NCBI RefSeq assembly: GCF_030867145.1
Contig: NC_134418.1
Coordinates: 3,220,802-3,284,801 of the forward strand
From: Opisthocomus hoazin
Lineage: Eukaryota > Chordata > Aves > Opisthocomiformes > Opisthocomidae
Direction: 5' to 3'
DNA: 64,000 bases
Shown: one piece after another, positions 61,701 through 64,000 of the stretch
How positions within the stretch are numbered: position 1 is the first letter of the stretch
Layout: each line of letters starts with the position of its first letter
The notes under the pieces: model-generated
Seen by the model: the letters and a program-made list of their open reading frames with translations, nothing else
Databases searched by the model: none
Told to the model about the DNA's origin: nothing
Position numbers and translations under genes: made by a program

Positions 61701-62318
61701 AGCGGCACCTTGGATGCTTTCTGAAGCCTTCAGAGCAGTTCTGATGCGACCAATTCATTTTTATTCCTGTTGAGAAGATAGACAGGGGAGGTAGAGACCA
61801 GGAGGGGCATTAATCTATGTTTTTTGTCACGTTGCCCAGACCTTGGATAAGTAGCTAAGAGGTCACCTGCAGGCTGGCCACCCCTGCAGCCCCACTGTGC
61901 CCTCTGAGCCGTCCTGGGGAGATGCCGAGCGCCCGTCGGTGCGTTGCTCATCACAGGAAGCGCTGCACCCCGTGTCCTGTGTCGCTGAGTTCCTGTTTGT
62001 GGCCTCCCTGCTCAGGGCTTGTTTTTTGCGGTGGCGAGCTGTCAGCTTGAGATCCCTCCAAGACCGCGTGTGCTGCTCTCAGCTGCTGCCGCCTCTACGT
62101 TTGCTTATACGAGGCTTTAAAAAAAGTCATCAATATTTCAGTTTTCCATTCAAGCCTCTGTCTTGAAGCTCAGCCTTTTCATTTTGCTGTAGTGCCTAAA
62201 GCAAGCTAATGAAATATATCCCTCCTGCTTCAAATTAGGCATAAAAGACTTGTCAGAAGATGGGTAGAAGCTGCTGAATAATCCTGGTAATGTAAAAATT
62301 GACATTCTATAATGTCCC

Positions 62319-62476
62319 TAATTCTCCTAATTAAACATGATACACGAGCACACCACAAGAGTCCTCCAGCTGCTTCGTAATAAAACGTTGCAGTGAACCA
62401 GCTTGGTGTTGAATGAGGCTAGGTTGAACTCTAATTAGAAGCGTTGGAAAGGCTAAGGAGTTGTCCGCTGTAATTA
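62319..62476. promoter_or_regulatory. Candidate regulatory element: TAATTA cluster
   Basis: TAATTA, the core bound by many homeodomain proteins, occurs at 62328-62333, 62432-62437 and 62471-62476, with TAATT at 62319. The block is A/T-rich in a region that is otherwise GC-leaning, about 600 bases before a coding exon. This suggests an intronic enhancer but is not proof. Confidence 0.3.
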
Positions 62477-63086
62477 AGAAACTTGTCTTGCTTTCTCAGT
62501 GCTGCTGCCTCCTGTGACCTGCTCCTCTGCCCCGTGGGGAGCTGCGGGTCTGTCTGTCCGTACCGGGTGTCTCCTTGGAAACATCTTTTTTTTCTGCTTT
62601 CCCCCCTCAGTTTCAAATAGCTGAATCGCAAGGGAGATGGCTGCGCGGGTGGTGACTTGAGCTGATGAACGCGGTGGGTTTGGGGTGGGCTCTTGCTTCT
62701 GGGTCGCTGCTTAGTGGTTTTTATCTAATGTGTTTATCTCTTACAGTCTGACTTTCTCCTCTTGTGTGTTGGTTTTTTTTGTTTGTTTGTTTTTTTTATC
62801 TGGGAGGAGCGGGGTGTTTCCTATTGGATTTATCCCTTGTGCCGTTGGCTTGGTGAGCAGGTCAGTGTGTGAAGCCATGCTGTCGCCTGGCCAGGCTCCG
62901 GAGCGGCCCTTTGGACGCACACCTGAGGCCACCCCGAGGTGTGCCGGAGCCGATTGCTTATAATTCTCAGCCCTCACCAGACAAGGGCATAAGAGAAGCC
63001 CTGGGTGCTGCTGGGGCCTCGGCAGCTGTGATCATCTCTGTGCCCCGGCACAGCCCCTCTAATCGCCCTCCCCATGTCCTCGGCAG

Positions 63087-63239
63087 GGTACCTCAAGTGC
63101 GACACGGACGATGGCTGCGAGGCCAAGGAGGAGACGGGGGGCGAGGAGCTCTTCGACGCGGTGAACTCCTCCATCGTCTCGGGGGACAGCATCCGCTTCT
63201 TCGTCAACGTCAACCTGGAGGTGCCGCCCAGCGCCGCCG
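63087..63239 (+). CDS. Host-gene coding exon, protein not recognised
   Basis: This is a 153-bp exon between the acceptor CGGCAG (to 63086) and donor GTGAGT (from 63240), phase 1 at both ends. It encodes about 51 residues, starting GYLKCDTDDGCEAKEE, then an acidic stretch (GGEELFDAV), then SIVSGDSIRFFVNVNLEVPP. Codon third positions are strongly G or C (for example TTCTTCGTCAACGTCAACCTGGAG), unlike the flanking introns, which supports real coding use. The N-terminal part is acidic and probably disordered; the second half alternates hydrophobic residues like a beta strand. There is no signal peptide or membrane segment. The gene continues beyond the window. I cannot name it. Confidence 0.8.
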
Positions 63240-63851
63240 GTGAGTGCTGCCCACAGAGCGGGGCCGCGGGCCTTCACGCGAGACCTCCGGAGCCGCTTTT
63301 ATGTTTTATTAAAACAAATAAGAGACCGGCAGCTGAGTGGGTCTTCAGCCATCCATACGAAGCACCCTGACTTGCTTTTCCTTCCTTTTTTTATTTAAAG
63401 CAAGGAGTTTGGGGCCTTGCTGTCGCTGCTGCGGCCTGGTCGCAGAGGCCTCTCCTCTCTGGAGGAATGCTGTTTCTAGTGAGAAATTGGGGTGTTTTTT
63501 TTGGTGTATGTATTCCCTTAAAACGTGGCTCTGGGGATTCCCAAGGGTTTTTGGGATCGAGTTTTAATTGAAATGCTGGAGGTGGGTCAGAGCCGTGGCT
63601 TGCCCGGGTCAGTCGCTGCCCCCCAGCAGCAGCCGGTCAGGGAAGAGCGAGCGCGGAGGGGCTTCTGGCGTTGGACGCGTGGTTCTGGGGGTTAATCGCT
63701 GTGGCTGGAGGCAAGCGATCCCTATACCTGCTGCACCGAGGCAAAAATGAGGAGAAAACCAGCTGGTTCATCGCCTCTGATGGAGCTCAGGCCTCTGCAG
63801 CACACGGCCATGTCTGCGGGACAGAGGAGCGCTGGTGCATGTCGTTTGTAA
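63240..63851 (+). other. Start of next intron
   Basis: Intronic sequence after the GTGAGT donor. The reading frame runs on for about 40 codons by chance before a stop. CpG is moderately frequent at about 63,590-63,700. No other feature is seen. Confidence 0.5.
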
Positions 63852-63948
63852 ATAGAATCACAGAACGGTTTGGGTTGGATGGGACCTTAAAGATCATCTG
63901 GTTCCAACTCCCCTGCCATGAGCAGGGACATCTTCCACTAGAAGTGCC
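63852..63948 (-). mobile_element. CR1 LINE fragment, 3' tail
   Basis: ATAGAATCACAGAACGG followed by GGGACCTTAAAGATCATCTGG and CCTGCCATGAGCAGGGACAT is the reverse complement of a CR1 3' end. It belongs to a subfamily different from the copies at 25.2 and 52.3 kb (CTTAAAGATC in place of CTCTGTGGGTC). The match fades after about 63,948. The last 52 bases of the window show nothing recognisable. Confidence 0.88.
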
Positions 63949-64000
63949 CGATCCGGGTGTGGGCCCCACAAGCTGCCCTCAATGATGCTTCAGTGTGGGC

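Larger units (their letters stand above)
52804..63086 (+). other. Remainder of GC-AG intron
   Basis: I find no further exon I can defend. Visible items are an A19 run (53849-53867), a G16 run (55688-55703), and A/T-rich stretches at about 56,860-57,480 and 62,150-62,480 that resemble conserved non-coding DNA. The latter holds three TAATTA cores. The intron ends with the acceptor CCTCGGCAG at 63086. The acceptor's polypyrimidine tract is weak and GC-rich (CCCTCCCCATGTCCTCGG). Confidence 0.4.

Noticed and set aside
1..64000. CRISPR arrays, tRNA or rRNA genes, bacterial mobile elements
   Set aside because: No regularly spaced repeats, cloverleaf-like sequences or bacterial-type gene packing were seen. 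The window is vertebrate chromosomal DNA.

Overview
This is a window of vertebrate nuclear DNA, almost certainly avian. Five fragments of CR1, the main LINE family of birds and other sauropsids, carry the typical 3' end with ATTCTGTG-type tail units. A nearly full-length endogenous retrovirus resembles the env-less, ERVL-like proviruses common in bird genomes. Most of the window is non-coding: spliceosomal introns, intergenic DNA, homopolymer runs and a few CpG-rich patches. There are no operons, tRNA or rRNA genes, CRISPR arrays or bacterial features.

Layout. Bases 1-1,345 end with two poly(A) signals facing each other, possibly the 3' ends of two convergent genes. Bases 1,346-26,000 hold no gene I can support; they contain a CR1 tail (3,380-3,473, minus) and a longer CR1 piece (25,236-25,613, plus). 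CpG-rich, promoter-like DNA lies at about 26.2-26.9 kb and 32.8-33.17 kb. From there a plus-strand, multi-exon host gene is likely to run to the right. Its parts are a possible alternative coding first exon (26,509-26,545), a probable untranslated first exon ending at a strong splice donor (33,166), a 51-bp exon with the probable start codon (51,065-51,115) followed by a GC-AG intron, and a clearly coding 153-bp exon (63,087-63,239). I do not recognise the protein.

The provirus (41,053-47,661) sits in the first inferred intron, in the same orientation as the gene. It has two LTRs of about 405 bp, a 5-bp target-site duplication (GCGTG), a primer-binding site closest to tRNA-Lys, gag, protease, reverse transcriptase, RNase H and integrase, and no env. 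It is inactivated by at least three frameshifts and several stop codons. One stop, the amber codon between gag and protease, is in frame and is followed by a potential hairpin and pseudoknot, so it may be an inherited readthrough signal.

No wholly new biological system is visible. The points most worth checking are the gag-protease junction, the host gene's first-exon choice and GC-AG intron, and short clusters of transcription-factor motifs that look like candidate regulatory elements.
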